Of a stretch of 51,485 nt of DNA, positions 23,848-31,588 are shown one piece after another. Under the pieces are notes generated by a model, which saw only the letters and a list, made by a program, of their open reading frames with translations, searched no databases and was not told the DNA's origin. Both the position numbers and the translations under genes were made by a program. The DNA comes from Parabacteroides sp. PH5-46 (GTDB lineage: Bacteria > Bacteroidota > Bacteroidia > Bacteroidales > Tannerellaceae), in the NCBI RefSeq assembly GCF_029892785.1, contig NZ_JARXXA010000023.1:1-51485 (forward strand), given 5' to 3'. Every line of letters starts with the position of its first letter. The first letter of the stretch is position 1.

Positions 23848-25703
23848 GTGTTTATATTTAAAGTTCTATAAATAACCATCCGACAGTTTTTGCAGTCAAA
23901 CTCCAGACGTAAAGGGGTGTCTTTATACAACAAATAGAACGGTTCTTTATAGAGTGAAGCCTGTTTATGGAACTTTGGACACCAGCCCATACTGTATCTC
24001 AGGCAATGTTTGGTGAACATCAGCGGAACGTCCTCTTGGGGAGACAATTCAAAGGCCGGAGCTACACTCTCCACTCCATGTTGTCGGTAGAAGGCTTCTG
24101 CCTGACTGTTAGACACATTCCCCAGGTATGTTAACTCCTGCTCCGGATAGGCCAATGCTTCTTCAGCTAAAGGTTTTCTGAGCTCGCGACGATAACGGAT
24201 CCCCCGGTTTAAGATCAGCTTCTCCACTGCTTTGCGCCGCATTTCAGACAGAAGAGAAGACGGAACAAACCAGTTATCAGACATCGAAACGATCATCTCA
24301 TCTGCCCTGAAGGGAGTATTACCTAGTCGGGAAAGCTGTTCTTTGATATTAGTCTCCTGCTCTTTTCTGGCAAGTTCTTTTTCAAAGGGGGTTGTCAGCA
24401 TCACTCGGACATCGGTCTCGTCTGTCAGGCAAAGGGTAAAGCCAAAGGGATTATCCAGAAACTCCATCCGCACAGGGATAGTCCGCTCTGCCGAGGGTTT
24501 GGACAAGAGCTTTTCAAAGGCCTGGTCGTAGTTCCGGTAAATAGCCGCCTTTTGTTGCACAGAGGGCATCTCCAGAGGGAATACACGATTATCCTCTGCT
24601 TTGTTTACCCGAAATCCTTCCAGTTCGCCTCGTTTATTAAAGAAGGCTAGGCCATCTCCATTATTTATTTGTTTGATTCCTGCTATGGTAAAGGAATTTC
24701 CCTTTATTTCCTTTACGTGCCCTATCGGCTCTCCCAACGATTTTGGGGTGTCAAAAGAGGTGATGTCTGCCGTTCGCTTTTTCAGGAAAAAGGGAGTAAA
24801 GCCCCGGTTGAAACTCTTTTCCGGAAGGGGTTCAAAGGTGTAGGTACACTGTCCTGCAGATGCTTGTTTGTATTCCGCCCGACGGGCAAAAATAGCATCC
24901 AGCTGCTTACGATAATAAGCCGTGATATTCTTCACATAAGTAACATCTTTCAGACGGCCTTCTATCTTGAACGAGGACACACCGGCATCCAGCAAGTCCT
25001 CCAGATGTCCGCTACGGTTCATATCTTTCAGCGACAGCAGGTGTTTGTCACGCACAATCACCTTCCCATCAGCATCTAACATGGTATAGGGCAAGCGACA
25101 AGATTGCGCACATTCGCCCCGGTTTGCACTACGCCCGCTAAGGGAAGCGCTCAGATAGCATTGTCCGCTATAGCTAACGCACAAGGCCCCATGTACAAAC
25201 ACTTCTAGGGCTACCGACGTTTGCCCGGCTATATTCCGTATCTCAGGCAGTGATAATTCACGGGCAAGCACTACCTGTGAAAACCCGGCAGACTCCAGAA
25301 AGCGGACTTTCTCAGGGGTACGATTATCGGTTTGTGTACTAGCATGCAAAGGGATAGGTGGTATATCCAGACGGGTAATCCCCATATCCTGTACGATAAG
25401 AGCATCGACTCCTGTCTGATACAGTTCACGAATCAGTATTTCCGTTTCTTTCAGCTCTTCTTCCTTTAGTATTGTATTCAGAGCCACATAGATGCGGGCA
25501 TCGTAGGTATGGGCAAACTCACAGAGTTGGCGAATATCATCCAACGAGTTACCCGCTGCCGCCCGGGCGCTGAACTTCGGAGCCCCGATATATACAGCAT
25601 CCGCCCCATGACGAATCGCCTCCATCCCGCAAATAAGATCCTTTGCCGGAGAAAGCAGTTCTATTTTTCCCCTAGGGGGGATTAAAGGGGCCTTAGAGTT
25701 CAT
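23844..25703 (-). CDS. U32-family (RlhA/TrhP-like) RNA hydroxylation protein
   Basis: This 619-residue protein is annotated in most genomes as peptidase U32. It has IELLSPAKDL near the N-terminus (14-23), the barrel motif GADAVYIGAP, HASTQTDN, and the cysteine cluster SGQCYLS followed by ANRGECAQSCR, with further C-terminal cysteines (GWCPKF, FDCKNC). Family knowledge: relatives such as RlhA (23S rRNA C2501) and TrhP (tRNA U34) install 5-hydroxy marks using prephenate; the length is nearer to RlhA. The first 12 residues (APLIPPRG and flanks) are encoded by a C/G-rich repeat, see 25669-25692. The start overlaps the metA end by 11 bases. Confidence 0.88.
   Translation of the reverse strand: MNSKAPLIPPRGKIELLSPAKDLICGMEAIRHGADAVYIGAPKFSARAAAGNSLDDIRQLCEFAHTYDARIYVALNTILKEEELKETEILIRELYQTGVDALIVQDMGITRLDIPPIPLHASTQTDNRTPEKVRFLESAGFSQVVLARELSLPEIRNIAGQTSVALEVFVHGALCVSYSGQCYLSASLSGRSANRGECAQSCRLPYTMLDADGKVIVRDKHLLSLKDMNRSGHLEDLLDAGVSSFKIEGRLKDVTYVKNITAYYRKQLDAIFARRAEYKQASAGQCTYTFEPLPEKSFNRGFTPFFLKKRTADITSFDTPKSLGEPIGHVKEIKGNSFTIAGIKQINNGDGLAFFNKRGELEGFRVNKAEDNRVFPLEMPSVQQKAAIYRNYDQAFEKLLSKPSAERTIPVRMEFLDNPFGFTLCLTDETDVRVMLTTPFEKELARKEQETNIKEQLSRLGNTPFRADEMIVSMSDNWFVPSSLLSEMRRKAVEKLILNRGIRYRRELRKPLAEEALAYPEQELTYLGNVSNSQAEAFYRQHGVESVAPAFELSPQEDVPLMFTKHCLRYSMGWCPKFHKQASLYKEPFYLLYKDTPLRLEFDCKNCRMVIYRTLNINT
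25669..25692 (-). repeat. C/G-rich REP-like element translated as the U32 N-terminus
   Basis: On the + strand it reads CCCCTAGGGGGG, then ATTA, then AAGGGGCC, a short palindromic C/G-rich unit. It lies just inside the U32 reading frame, encoding AlaProLeuIleProProArgGly (residues 5-12), and directly abuts the metA stop codon. It resembles the arms of the larger element at 40929-40995 (C-run, TTTA, G-run). Confidence 0.6.
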
Positions 25704-26625
25704 TCAGATTCTTAATATCTTCTATCCGGAATGGTGTTTCCTGGTATACGTAATAGTTGAGCCAATTGGTAAACAGCAAATTAGCATGTCCTCTCCAACG
25801 AACAACAGGTCCTAAAGCCGGATCATTATTCCGGTAATAATTGGTAGGGACGTTGATAGGCAATCCTTTGTCCACATCACGGATATACTCATCGTTCAGG
25901 GTATAAGGCGAATACTCCGAATGCCCGGTAATATAGAACTCCCTACCTCCGCGCGACATAGCCATATACACGCCCGATTCTTCACTTTCCGAAAGAAGCA
26001 TCAGCTCCGGGACCTTCAATATATCTTCCCTGCGGATCTCCGTATGCCGACTGTGGGGCACATAGAATTCCTCGTCAAAGCCTCTGAATATCGGCAGGAA
26101 AGGTTCGCGCAAAGTATGTCTGAACACCCCGAACTTCTTTGCCGCCAAGGCATATTTGGGAACGCCATAAAAATGATACAGAGCCGCTTGTGCTGCCCAG
26201 CAGATGTATAACGTAGACGTCACATGCCTACGCGCCCAATCGAAAATACCGGTTATCTCCTCCCAGTAGTTCACTTCCTCAAAAGCCATTTGCTCTACCG
26301 GAGCACCGGTCACGATCAAACCGTCATAATATTGATCCGCTATCTCGTCAAAGTCTTTATAAAACTCCTGCATATGCTCAATAGGCGTATTCTTGGGCGT
26401 ATGTCCCTTGATTTTCATAAACTCCACTTCTATCTGCAAGGGCGTATTACTCAACAAACGGATAAGGTCTGTTTCCGTCGTAATCTTCAGCGGCATCAGA
26501 TTGAGCACCACCACACGCAATGGCCTGATATCCTGTGCAGAGGCTCTCAGTGAATCCATCACAAAAATATGCTCTTTCTTCAGCAGATCAATCGCCGGTA
26601 AGTTCTTTTGTAAATTTAATGGCAT
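25693..26625 (-). CDS. metA: Homoserine O-acetyltransferase, MetA type
   Basis: MetA acylates homoserine in methionine synthesis. The 310-residue protein has the nucleophile Cys142 (YICWAAQAA), the catalytic His/Glu in ITGHSEYS, and HTPKNTPIEHM. Residue 111 is Glu (GAPVE111Q). Family knowledge: Glu at this position selects acetyl-CoA, Gly selects succinyl-CoA, so this is predicted to be an acetyltransferase even though MetA is often labelled succinyltransferase. It is the first gene of an overlapping metA-U32-cyclophilin operon. A -7 box lies at 26649-26656, and a 22-bp palindrome array lies further upstream. Confidence 0.95.
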   Translation of the reverse strand: MPLNLQKNLPAIDLLKKEHIFVMDSLRASAQDIRPLRVVVLNLMPLKITTETDLIRLLSNTPLQIEVEFMKIKGHTPKNTPIEHMQEFYKDFDEIADQYYDGLIVTGAPVEQMAFEEVNYWEEITGIFDWARRHVTSTLYICWAAQAALYHFYGVPKYALAAKKFGVFRHTLREPFLPIFRGFDEEFYVPHSRHTEIRREDILKVPELMLLSESEESGVYMAMSRGGREFYITGHSEYSPYTLNDEYIRDVDKGLPINVPTNYYRNNDPALGPVVRWRGHANLLFTNWLNYYVYQETPFRIEDIKNLNEL

Positions 26626-26648
26626 TTGTCAAACGTTATATTTCATCA

Positions 26649-26656
26649 CAAATTTA
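26649..26656 (-). promoter_or_regulatory. -7 box for metA
   Basis: On the minus strand TAAATTTG fits TAnnTTTG, 24 bases before the metA ATG. The implied leader is under 20 bases, which leaves no room for a SAM riboswitch. Confidence 0.5.
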
Positions 26657-26766
26657 AAGAAAAATATGCAATCTATAAACATCACTCAGCATATATCACA
26701 CCAGTCTTCAATAAGCAGGGAAAAACCATAAAAACAGACGTACTTCTTGGTAAAATAATTGACTTA

Positions 26767-26866
26767 TTTTTGGTTGCCGATATATGTCGGCAATATTGCC
26801 GATAACTATCAACAATTCTGCCGACAATTGTCAGCAGGCTTGCCGATAATTATCGGCAACCAAAAA
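26767..26866. repeat. Array of four 22-bp-spaced palindromes between metA and the isoaspartyl peptidase gene
   Basis: Four 20-bp units begin at 26774, 26796, 26818 and 26840, an exact 22-bp period. Unit 4 (TTGCCGATAATTATCGGCAA) is a perfect palindrome. Unit 1 has perfect 7-bp arms, unit 3 is palindromic except for one pair, and unit 2 keeps only its left half well. The whole array is bounded by a perfect 16-bp inverted repeat (26767-26782 and 26851-26866). It fits repeated operator sites for a dimeric regulator, or a mobile palindromic element. The rest of the 451-base gap (26626-27076) shows no supported gene. Confidence 0.85.
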
Positions 26867-27076
26867 CAAGCAATAAAAATTCAGGCATTATCAACTCAAA
26901 TTTGCCCAGCATTGGGAACGATTCAAGGCTGTGAAGAGGAATCGAATGTTCCTTTCAGAAACTTCATGGCTCATCAACACCTCAAGACTTTGAAAGAGGA
27001 AATAGCTAATTACAAAAAAAGTCGGGATAAAAACAACAATTTCAAACTATTATTCTGATTGACTGAAGTTTGCCAA

Positions 27077-28054
27077 TCACCTTAAGGTTTCTTTAATACC
27101 AGTTTTCTTTACTATATCCGGATTGTTTTTCTCTTTGTAGATATATCCGCGAAACATGCCGTCGGTATTGAAGGGCATGGCTATATTACCTTCTTTATCA
27201 ATGGCAATCAGGCCTCCCTCTCCGGCATTCGGACTCAGTTCTTGGTGGATAATGTAGTTGGCGGATTCTTCTACGGATTCGTGCAGGTATTTGTAGCGGG
27301 CGCAAAGATTGAAGGCTACGGCATGCCGGATGAAGTATTCTCCATGGCCTGTACAGGATACGGCGCAGCTGTTATTATCGGCATAAGTACCGGCTCCTAT
27401 CACTGGGGAATCGCCAACGCGTCCCCAACGTTTTCGCAGCGTTCCCCCTGTACTGGTACCAGCTGTAAGGTTGCCTTCCTTATCTAAAACGACACAACCT
27501 ACGGTGCCTTTCTTATCTGCTTCCTTCTTGAATTCTTCGATCCACTGTAAGGTTTTCGGTGTAGCAAAATAGAGGTTATCTTCTACAGTCTCCAGCCCTT
27601 GCTCCTTTGCAAACTGGTCGGCACCGGAGCCACTTAACATCACGTGAGGAGATTGTGTCATCACGGCATAGGCTGCATTGATGGGGTTCTTCACTGTTTT
27701 TACTCCGGCAACTGCTCCGGCGCTCAGGTCTTTCCCTTGCATAATAGAAGCATCAAGCTCGAATGTACCCTCAGCCGAGACAGTAGCACCTTTCCCGGCA
27801 TTAAACAAAGGGTTATTTTCTAGGTAATTAACAACAGCCATAACCACCTTAGCTCCTTCCGTTCCTTTTGATAACAACTCATTACCAATCAGCAAGGCCG
27901 AATCAAGGGCGGCGTAGTATTGCCGGGCTATGGGCGAATCGTCTGTAAGACCTTTCATAGCTCCGGCTCCTCCGTGTATGGCAATAGCATATTCACGTTG
28001 GGCGAAGCTATGAAACGAAACCAATAACAAGAGAATACTAAAGATTCTTTTCAT
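27077..28054 (-). CDS. iaaA: Isoaspartyl peptidase / L-asparaginase (Ntn hydrolase)
   Basis: This 325-residue protein has a signal peptide (about 1-18, ending HSFAQ), so it is probably periplasmic. Family marks are AIHGGAGAM near the N-terminus, the autocleavage site KKGTVGCV with nucleophile Thr184, GTSTGG, and GDSPVIGAGTYAD. Family knowledge: the precursor cleaves before this Thr to form alpha and beta chains that hydrolyse isoaspartyl peptides and asparagine. It follows tatC by 12 bases and is probably in the tatA-tatC transcript. Confidence 0.94.
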   Translation of the reverse strand: MKRIFSILLLLVSFHSFAQREYAIAIHGGAGAMKGLTDDSPIARQYYAALDSALLIGNELLSKGTEGAKVVMAVVNYLENNPLFNAGKGATVSAEGTFELDASIMQGKDLSAGAVAGVKTVKNPINAAYAVMTQSPHVMLSGSGADQFAKEQGLETVEDNLYFATPKTLQWIEEFKKEADKKGTVGCVVLDKEGNLTAGTSTGGTLRKRWGRVGDSPVIGAGTYADNNSCAVSCTGHGEYFIRHAVAFNLCARYKYLHESVEESANYIIHQELSPNAGEGGLIAIDKEGNIAMPFNTDGMFRGYIYKEKNNPDIVKKTGIKETLR

Positions 28055-28066
28055 TGGAATATGATC

Positions 28067-28912
28067 TTAATTGTTAGCTACTTCGGGTAGATATTCGTCT
28101 TCGTCGTCTTCATCTTCCGGCGGAGCAGGCTTCACAAAGAATGCACTCAACTCAAACAAGAAATAGAGCGGGATAAATACAATCATTAAAGTGAAGGGGT
28201 CGCCACTGGGTGTAATAAAGGCTGCCAGAACAAGCAATCCAACAACCGCATGCCGGCGATACTTATGAAATAATGAACGATTGACAAGTCCCAGCTGAGA
28301 CAACAGCCACGACAGCAAAGGCATCTCAAACATGATACCCATAATGAATATCAACATCAGGAAGTTGTCCATGTAGGACTCCAAAGATACCTGTTCCGTA
28401 ATCGCTTCACTAATCTGATAAGTAGCCAAAAAACGCAGTGTTACAGGGAATACCATAAAATAACCTACGGCACATCCTACAAAAAACATACCTGTTCCGA
28501 AAAGGAATACCCAAGCTACACTCCTCTTTTCATTATCATATAAAGCCGGACGGATAAATTTCCATACTTCATACATCAGATAAGGGAAAGTAAGTACCAG
28601 GGCCAGCCAGAAAGAGGTGGTCATGTGTGTGAAGAACTGCGAGGCTAACTTTATATTAAAGATATGTATCCTGAAACTGGTGTCGCAAAAATCACTTACG
28701 ACACCAAAAAACGAAGCTGCCTTACAGAATAACTGATATGTAATAAAATCGCCTTTTGTAGGCGCCATAATAACACCATCGAATATTCCATACTCTCCGC
28801 GCATGAACGCGAAAAGGCCTATCATAAAGATAAAAAGTGCAGCTAAAGATCGGAAAATGGTCCAACGAAGATCTTCCAGGTGATCCCAGAACGACATTTC
28901 ATTTTGTTCCAT
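28067..28912 (-). CDS. tatC: Sec-independent translocase TatC
   Basis: TatC is the core receptor of the twin-arginine pathway for folded proteins. The 281-residue protein has six hydrophobic segments, the N-terminal MSFWDHLEDLRWTIFRS motif that binds the twin-arginine signal, and FIRPALYDNEKR after the second segment. There is an insert of about 35 residues near 45-85 compared with short TatC proteins. The C-terminus is acidic (PPEDEDDEDEY). It starts 2 bases after tatA ends. Confidence 0.96.
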   Translation of the reverse strand: MEQNEMSFWDHLEDLRWTIFRSLAALFIFMIGLFAFMRGEYGIFDGVIMAPTKGDFITYQLFCKAASFFGVVSDFCDTSFRIHIFNIKLASQFFTHMTTSFWLALVLTFPYLMYEVWKFIRPALYDNEKRSVAWVFLFGTGMFFVGCAVGYFMVFPVTLRFLATYQISEAITEQVSLESYMDNFLMLIFIMGIMFEMPLLSWLLSQLGLVNRSLFHKYRRHAVVGLLVLAAFITPSGDPFTLMIVFIPLYFLFELSAFFVKPAPPEDEDDEDEYLPEVANN

Positions 28913-28914
28913 CT

Positions 28915-29118
28915 TTATTTCTTATCAGAAGTATCTGTATCGTCTAGTTTAATATCGTCTTCAAGGCCTTTTACTCCGTCTTTGAAATTCTTCACTCCCT
29001 TACCAATACCTTTCATTAATTCGGGAATTTTCTTACCACCAAAAAGCAATAAAACGATGATAGCGATAATCACAATTTCGCCTGTTCCTAAATTTCCAAG
29101 AAATAATAATTCAGTCAT
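28915..29118 (-). CDS. tatA: Twin-arginine translocase subunit TatA/E
   Basis: From the ATG at 29118 this is a 67-residue protein with one N-terminal membrane helix (about 10-27), the hinge [19 protein letters not shown] and an acidic C-terminal tail, the standard TatA form. A longer in-frame start at 29202 was rejected, because it adds 28 unrelated residues and runs through the predicted promoter. The tatA-tatC-iaaA order suggests one operon. Confidence 0.95.
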   Translation of the reverse strand: MTELLFLGNLGTGEIVIIAIIVLLLFGGKKIPELMKGIGKGVKNFKDGVKGLEDDIKLDDTDTSDKK

Positions 29119-29161
29119 GATATTATAATTAAATGTTAGTAATATAGCTTGTTTAATGCGA

Positions 29162-29169
29162 CAAATATA
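29162..29169 (-). promoter_or_regulatory. -7 box for tatA
   Basis: On the minus strand TATATTTG fits TAnnTTTG, 44 bases before the tatA ATG. A second match (TATCTTTG) lies at 29182-29189 on the same strand, so the exact start is uncertain. Confidence 0.45.
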
Positions 29170-29209
29170 CAATATGTAAAGCAAAGATACCTGATTATTC
29201 ATTTTTTAT

Positions 29210-29217
29210 TACCTTTG
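29210..29217 (+). promoter_or_regulatory. -7 box for fabD
   Basis: TACCTTTG is an exact match to TAnnTTTG, 41 bases before the fabD ATG. It is divergent from the tatA box about 40 bases away. Confidence 0.5.
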
Positions 29218-29257
29218 CGCCGTCTTAAAAATCTGAAATTAGAAAAAGATTAGAAAT

Positions 29258-30139
29258 ATGAAAGCATATGTATTTCCGGGGCAAGGTGCCCAGTTTGTTG
29301 GAATGGGGAAAGATCTATATGATAATAATCCCCTTGCTAAAGAGTTATTTGAAAAAGCAAACGAAATTCTCGGATTCCGTATCACAGACCTGATGTTTGA
29401 AGGAACAGATGATGATTTGAAACAGACAAAGGTTACACAGCCTGCTATATTCTTACACTCGGTAATCCTGGCAAAAACATTGGGAGACCAATTTAAACCG
29501 GATATGACAGCCGGGCACTCACTGGGTGAATTCTCTGCCTTAGTAGCTGCCGGAGCTTTATCTTTTGAAGATGGGTTGGTATTGGTATCCAAGCGTGCCA
29601 TGGCCATGCAGAAAGCATGCGAAGCTACTCCTTCTACAATGGCTGCCGTACTGGCACTTCCAGACGCTAAAGTAGAAGAAGTTTGCGCCACAATTACCGA
29701 CGAAATCGTAATTCCGGCCAATTACAATAGTCCGGGACAGGTTGTTATTTCAGGTACCATCCCTGGAGTAGACAAAGCCTGCGAACTACTACTGGCTGCC
29801 GGAGCAAAACGCGCACTGAAACTGAAAGTGGGCGGCGCTTTCCACTCTCCACTGATGGAGCCTGCACGGGAAGAGCTTGCTGCGGCAATACAAAACACTA
29901 TATTCAACAAGCCGGTTTGCCCGGTTTATCAAAATGTGGATGCCAAGCCACAAACAGAGGCAGAAGTTATTAAAACTAACCTGATTTCGCAGCTGACATC
30001 ACCGGTACGCTGGACGCAGATCGTAGAATATATGATTGCTGACGGAGCCGACCACTTCATTGAATTAGGTCCCGGAACCGTGTTGCAAGGCTTGGTAAAG
30101 AAGGTAAACAACCAGGTAACAACCGAAGGCAAACAATAA
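29258..30139 (+). CDS. fabD: Malonyl-CoA:ACP transacylase
   Basis: FabD loads malonyl groups onto acyl carrier protein for fatty-acid synthesis. The 293-residue protein has the N-terminal GQGAQ (8-12), nucleophile Ser88 in GHSLGEFSAL, the substrate-binding Arg in SKRAMAMQ and catalytic His196 in GGAFHSPLM. The length is normal. It does not sit in a fab cluster; the trp operon follows on the same strand, but with its own promoter. Confidence 0.96.
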   Translation: MKAYVFPGQGAQFVGMGKDLYDNNPLAKELFEKANEILGFRITDLMFEGTDDDLKQTKVTQPAIFLHSVILAKTLGDQFKPDMTAGHSLGEFSALVAAGALSFEDGLVLVSKRAMAMQKACEATPSTMAAVLALPDAKVEEVCATITDEIVIPANYNSPGQVVISGTIPGVDKACELLLAAGAKRALKLKVGGAFHSPLMEPAREELAAAIQNTIFNKPVCPVYQNVDAKPQTEAEVIKTNLISQLTSPVRWTQIVEYMIADGADHFIELGPGTVLQGLVKKVNNQVTTEGKQ

Positions 30140-30176
30140 AATCATATAAACATTTTTCAAAAAAGTAGATAAAATA

Positions 30177-30207
30177 TTTGCAGATTGTTAGACAATCCAT
30201 ATATTTG
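30177..30207 (+). promoter_or_regulatory. trp operon promoter, both boxes
   Basis: TTTG (30177-30180), exactly 19 bases, then TATATTTG (30200-30207) match the Bacteroidetes primary promoter TTTG-N19-21-TAnnTTTG at every fixed position. Transcription would start near 30214, 17 bases before the leader-peptide ATG. This is the best promoter match in the window. Confidence 0.78.
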
Positions 30208-30230
30208 CTGTCGAAATAACAGAAAAAGAA

Positions 30231-30317
30231 ATGAATTTTAGTTTAGTAAATACATATTGGTGGCGCTTCCTACTACTCCATAAAGTCGTAAGGAATGCAG
30301 ACCTGTGTATATACTAG
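30231..30317 (+). CDS. trpL: trp leader peptide with tandem Trp codons
   Basis: This 28-codon reading frame starts at an ATG preceded by the A-rich AGAAAAAGAA and reads MNFSLVNTYWWRFLLLHK, then VVRNADLCIY, before a TAG. Two adjacent Trp codons (TGG TGG, 30258-30263) sit about 80 bases before an intrinsic terminator upstream of trpB. This is the layout of ribosome-mediated attenuation. The segment just after the Trp codons (30265-30271, GCTTCCT) can pair with AGGAATGC (30291-30298), and the overlapping GCAGACCT (30297-30304) can pair with the terminator's left arm (AGGCCTGT, 30344-30351) with one mismatch. The peptide is inferred from codons and context. Confidence 0.82.
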   Translation: MNFSLVNTYWWRFLLLHKVVRNADLCIY

Positions 30318-30341
30318 TACATAAAGAAAGGATATTTTCAG

Positions 30342-30374
30342 AAAGGCCTGTCGCACTTGCGACAGGCCTTTTTT
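30342..30374 (+). terminator. trp attenuator terminator
   Basis: A 13-bp perfect stem (30342-30354 with 30359-30371, core GGCCTGTCGC) with a 4-base loop is followed by a run of six T (30369-30374). It lies between the leader peptide and trpB (ATG at 30403), so it would stop transcription before the structural genes when tryptophan is plentiful. Confidence 0.88.
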
Positions 30375-30402
30375 GTTTTAACACAATTCAATTTTACAGA
30401 AT

Positions 30403-31584
30403 ATGAAAACGTATCAAGTAGACAAAAATGGGTATTACGGCAAGTTTGGGGGAGCATATATCCCTGAAGTGTTACACCAATGTGTGGAAGATTTGAAAGA
30501 GCAGTATCTTACGGTATTAGAGAGCGAAAGTTTCAGACAAGAGTATATCCAGCTGCTCCGCGACTATGTGGGTCGCCCCTCTCCTCTTTACCTGACAAGA
30601 AGAATGAGTCAAAAATATGGTTGCAAAATTTACCTGAAACGGGAAGACCTGAACCATACCGGCGCACACAAGATAAACAACACAATCGGACAGATCCTAC
30701 TGGCACGGCGAATGGGGAAAACAAGAATTATAGCCGAAACAGGAGCCGGACAGCACGGAGTGGCAACAGCTACCGTATGTGCCCTGATGGGTATGGAGTG
30801 TATTGTGTATATGGGTAAAACCGATATCGAAAGACAAAGGCCCAATGTGCAGAAAATGCAGATGCTGGGGGCAACCGTCATACCCGTTACTTCCGGAAAT
30901 ATGACCTTAAAAGACGCTACAAACGAGGCCATACGAGACTGGTGCTGTCATCCGGCCGACACATTTTATATTATCGGTTCGGTTGTAGGACCTCATCCGT
31001 ATCCGGATATGGTAGCACGTCTGCAATCCGTTATCAGTGAAGAGATAAAGAAACAGTTATTAAAAAAAGAAGGAAGGGATTACCCGGATTATCTGATAGC
31101 CTGTGTAGGTGGAGGGAGCAATGCCGCCGGAACAATCTATCACTATCTGGACGACGAACGAGTTAAGATCGTATTGGCTGAAGCCGGAGGAAAAGGGATC
31201 GATTCCGGTATGAGTGCTGCCACGATTCAACTAGGGAAGAAAGGGGTATTACACGGAGCTTTTACATTAGTCATACAAGACGAAGACGGGCAAATAGAAG
31301 AGCCATATTCCATATCTGCCGGACTGGACTATCCGGGGATCGGCCCCATCCATGCCAACCTGGCAAGCAGCGGACGAGCTACTGTATTGGCAATAAACGA
31401 TGACGAAGCGCTAAAGGCCGCTTTTGAGCTCACACACCAGGAGGGTATCATCCCCGCCTTGGAAAGTGCCCACGCCCTTGGAGCCTTAGACAAACTAAGC
31501 TTCAAACCGGATGACATCGTAGTCTTAACCCTATCGGGACGAGGAGACAAGGATATGGAAACGTATTTAATGATTAATGATTAA
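30403..31584 (+). CDS. trpB: Tryptophan synthase beta subunit
   Basis: TrpB joins indole and serine using pyridoxal phosphate. The 393-residue protein has the cofactor lysine Lys90 in HTGAHKINN, the phosphate-binding loop CVGGGSNAAGTI and the catalytic region GAGQHGVATAT. As in other Bacteroidetes it is the first gene of the trp operon, away from trpA at the end. It is preceded by the attenuator. The stop lies only 4 bases before the chosen trpE start. Confidence 0.98.
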   Translation: MKTYQVDKNGYYGKFGGAYIPEVLHQCVEDLKEQYLTVLESESFRQEYIQLLRDYVGRPSPLYLTRRMSQKYGCKIYLKREDLNHTGAHKINNTIGQILLARRMGKTRIIAETGAGQHGVATATVCALMGMECIVYMGKTDIERQRPNVQKMQMLGATVIPVTSGNMTLKDATNEAIRDWCCHPADTFYIIGSVVGPHPYPDMVARLQSVISEEIKKQLLKKEGRDYPDYLIACVGGGSNAAGTIYHYLDDERVKIVLAEAGGKGIDSGMSAATIQLGKKGVLHGAFTLVIQDEDGQIEEPYSISAGLDYPGIGPIHANLASSGRATVLAINDDEALKAAFELTHQEGIIPALESAHALGALDKLSFKPDDIVVLTLSGRGDKDMETYLMIND

Positions 31585-31588
31585 TAGA

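Noticed and set aside
26626-26660. SAM or other riboswitch upstream of metA
   Set aside because: The predicted leader is shorter than 20 bases and no riboswitch-like fold was seen.
26759-27058. 99-codon frame between metA and the isoaspartyl peptidase gene
   Set aside because: It starts with TTG, runs through the 22-bp palindrome array and matches no family I recognise. The later part could be a remnant, but I cannot support a gene.
29119-29202. Longer tatA starting at 29202
   Set aside because: It adds 28 residues with no TatA similarity and crosses promoter-like boxes; the standard TatA start is at 29118.
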